Both the position numbers and the translations under genes were made by a program. Below are positions 61,901 through 64,000 of a stretch of 64,000 bases of DNA, piece after piece (the stretch's first letter is position 1; each line of letters opens with the position of its first letter). Below the pieces are notes generated by a model, which had not been told where the DNA came from, made no database searches, and worked only from the letters and a program-made list of their open reading frames with translations. The stretch covers positions 9,141,897-9,205,896 of the forward strand of contig NC_134652.1 of assembly GCF_030463565.1 (NCBI RefSeq), given 5' to 3'. This DNA comes from Pelecanus crispus (taxonomy: Eukaryota > Chordata > Aves > Pelecaniformes > Pelecanidae).

Positions 61901-63507
61901 TGAGGGCCATTAAATCTGTTTGCTAGGTTATCTGTTGTGGTGACCAAGCCCCCAAAAGACTACTGCCCTACAGAAAGGAAACACTTTCATCTGCTTTTTG
62001 TTGCTGAGTACTGATTGTGTGAGGTTCCATAGTGGATGTGGGATTTGAGAACCACTGTTGGAAGCAACTTGGATTTCCGAATATTTATTTATTTAATTTT
62101 TGCTATGCAGGGTAATTCCTTAAATGGTGAGAAAGCAAGGATGAGATGAAATTCTGTAGCTGCAAAAACAAAAACCATCCACACTTTATTATAAAAACAA
62201 GGGTCAAAGTGCTGACTGGGATTCATTTCTTCTGCTTGGAGGTCAGGACAATATATAGATACTAGCAAATTTCAGTATTGAAATGGGAGCAGGTAGAATA
62301 ACAGCAAGTTAAACTCTCCTTAGACTTGCAGTCTTGGAGTCTTTCTTGGAAAAAAATAGAAAACTTGATTGCAGAAGAAGCTTTTCCATGCTCAATTAAT
62401 TTTGCTAATCAGTTAGCTGGCATGGAGGACCCGCATGCGCTCTCTGTAAAATATATCATTCAGAAATCAGAATACACTTTTAGGTACAGAAACATGAAAG
62501 CCCACCCATCACTCTGCTGCAGCCCAGATTATGTTTCTGAGGCTTTTGCAAGGTAAAGAAAAATAATCATGAAATGTTCAGATCAAGTTTTTTTTATGGA
62601 ATTATCTTTCAAATATTTCATGTGGTGTTCTTGGGTTATACCTATGCTAAATTCAAAAGCTGTCTACCTATTTCGGGCAATGATAAAAGAACACCTAAAT
62701 CCAAATGATCCTCTTTAGTTCCTGCTTGCTGGAAAGAAATCTTAATGTTGATTAAAAGGACAGAACTGTACAATTCTCATTGTAACATTAAGCTATACAA
62801 AAATGTCCTTTATTTTCCTGGAATTTGCTTAGTTTTCAATTATACAATTTCCTTCTACATTACAAAACAATGTACAGTTTTTCCTAGTTCTGTTCAAAGT
62901 TTTTCCCTGCTCTGATATGTGCAGGATTAAGAATACTAGGTATTTTATTTCGTATTTTGTTGATATCAGGATTCACTCTTCTTATTAAAGCTCATCAAAC
63001 ATATCCATACCTACCATAAGTTTGTTCTGCTTTGGGGTATAGTAGGCTGTGTGACTATAACAGAGCACAGTACCTCATATGTTCATTCATAGATTTGCCT
63101 CCATAAAAACTGAGGCTGTAGTATAGCTTTCAATGGAAGCCATTTAAAAAGAAAACATTACAGAATATACAATTGTAGTTTTTGAATCTCAGACACAAGT
63201 TCCTTGACGTGTTGAAAGATGATGTTTTCGATTTCTGACTCCTGAACTCTTATCTTTACAGTCCGCAGGCTTCTGTTGTGAAATGTCTATCAGTGCACTT
63301 GCAATTGCAAGACCTGTAAGATAAAGGAAAAGCAAAATTTAATGCCCAGCTTTCCTGAGAAGAGTTCCAGAGCAGTATCATGGTTCCTTTCATGCCAGGT
63401 TTTTGATTTTCCCAGAAGCGATCAGTATTAATTGAGTCAGATAACAAGTTCTCACTTTCTAAAATGCTACCTGCTAACAGTGAAGAAACGGAGGAAGAAA
63501 AAAAGTG
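58993..63507. other. AT-rich unique sequence, no confirmed gene
   Basis: This is the most AT-rich part of the window, with T14 at 59,813-59,826 and many short A/T runs. Open frames are under 77 codons and featureless. The only item of note is the 54-bp splice-flanked segment at 63,260-63,315, which I list as a finding rather than as a gene because neither strand gives a recognisable protein. Confidence 0.55.
59813..59826 (+). repeat. T14 homopolymer tract
   Basis: A run of 14 T bases. Nothing else is recognisable in the surrounding sequence. Confidence 0.8.
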
Positions 63508-63625
63508 CAGTTAAGACACTAGACTGGAAATTAGGAGAACTGAGTTCCATTTAAGTCTCTTATTGATTTATTGTGTGATCTTTGAATCACCTCTCTTTAT
63601 CACCATTTTCTTGGTTATGTGGACC
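63508..63625 (+). mobile_element. MIR/CORE-SINE-like ancient SINE copy, sense orientation
   Basis: The order ACACTAGACTGGAAATTAGG, AGAACTGAGTTCCATTTAAG, TTTATTGTGTGATCTTTGAA and CACCTCTCTTTATCACCATT parallels the sense MIR layout. There, a 'GACTGGAAATCAGGAGACC', 'TGGGTTCAAGTCC', 'TGTGTGACCTTGGGCAAGTC' and 'ACTTAACCTCTCTGTGCCTCAGTTTCC' sequence is expected. It is ancient and non-coding, like the other three copies in the window but in the opposite orientation. Confidence 0.65.
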
Positions 63626-64000
63626 GGCAGGTCTCTGACATGGATTTTCTCTTATTAAATGTTTGCGCATTGCATTTAGAAATGGACAAAACTAACAAAT
63701 TAAAAATTAAAAGAGAAATGGAGACCACGATTAAGACAAAATTGCACCCTTCAATATTTCCCTTTGCAATATATATGCCTTCCTAATTTGGAAATATTCA
63801 GAGGTTAGTATTTACCATGAAGAAAAATATATAAAAATGTCTTTCCAGAATGCATGGATTTGTGAACAGACAGTGGACCATGATGGTGTTGGCCTGGATA
63901 AACTCTACATGTTGTCAATTCACCAAAACTCTTCTTTTTCAAATTCTGGTTAAGCTCTTGATATTTCCTGACGTGTTATAATCTCAACAGGGTATTACAG
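63626..64000. other. AT-rich sequence to the window edge, no gene seen
   Basis: No open frame above 60 codons, repeat or transposon end is recognisable in these last bases. Confidence 0.6.

Noticed and set aside
63189..63313. 40-codon minus-strand frame after a good acceptor, hydrophobic then cysteine- and basic-rich, considered as the start of a secreted TAFA-like protein
   Set aside because: There is no start codon in frame, the TAFA cysteine pattern does not continue, and a stop follows the second cysteine. It is kept only as part of the exon-like finding.

Overview
This 64 kb window reads as vertebrate nuclear DNA from a bird, and I find no protein-coding gene in it that I can support. 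The evidence for a bird is the CR1 retrotransposon tails ending in the octamer-type repeat ATTCTATG, at about 430-513 (+), 571-664 (-) and 34,595-34,684 (+), together with an avian-type solo LTR at 28,153-28,706. Sparse interspersed repeats, AT-rich single-copy sequence, and the absence of Alu, L1 or B1-type elements fit the same picture. The longest ATG-initiated open frames are only 130-150 codons. They show no domain, no splice-phase logic and no family resemblance, so I treat them as chance. The window is best read as intergenic sequence or the interior of a very large intron.

Layout. 0-1 kb: two CR1 3' tails facing each other. 1-28 kb: mostly unique sequence with homopolymer runs, a short hairpin next to a possible DNA-transposon terminus (8.9 kb), an isolated olfactory-receptor-like peptide motif (14.8 kb), and two old MIR/CORE-SINE-like copies (18.9 and 23.1 kb). 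28.15-28.71 kb: a solo LTR with a perfect 5-bp target-site duplication, a perfect CRE (TGACGTCA) and a TATA-like box. 32.88 kb: a 21-base G run. 34.6 kb: a third CR1 tail. 36.9 kb: a diverged tandem duplication of about 51 bp. 46.45-46.60 kb: a palindromic MITE-like element. 48.56-49.2 kb: a minus-strand CR1/L3-type reverse-transcriptase relic that still shows its A-D-D active site. 52.17 kb: a 17-base C run. 53.87 kb: a compact cluster of palindromes containing a CTAATTAG core. 55.99-57.13 kb: a heavily decayed plus-strand non-LTR retrotransposon of RTE-like character with recognisable reverse-transcriptase blocks. 57.5 and 63.5 kb: further MIR-like copies. 63.26-63.32 kb: a 54-bp segment flanked by good splice signals on both strands.

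There is no operon or pathway to describe. What the window records is layered transposon history. The oldest layer is amniote-age MIR/CORE-SINE copies, CR1/L3, RTE-like and MITE relics. Younger CR1 tails follow, then the LTR insertion that lost its interior by LTR-LTR recombination. I did not find a clear new biological system. The items most worth checking are the RTE-like relic, the LTR's intact CRE, and the double-stranded exon-like segment at the right edge.
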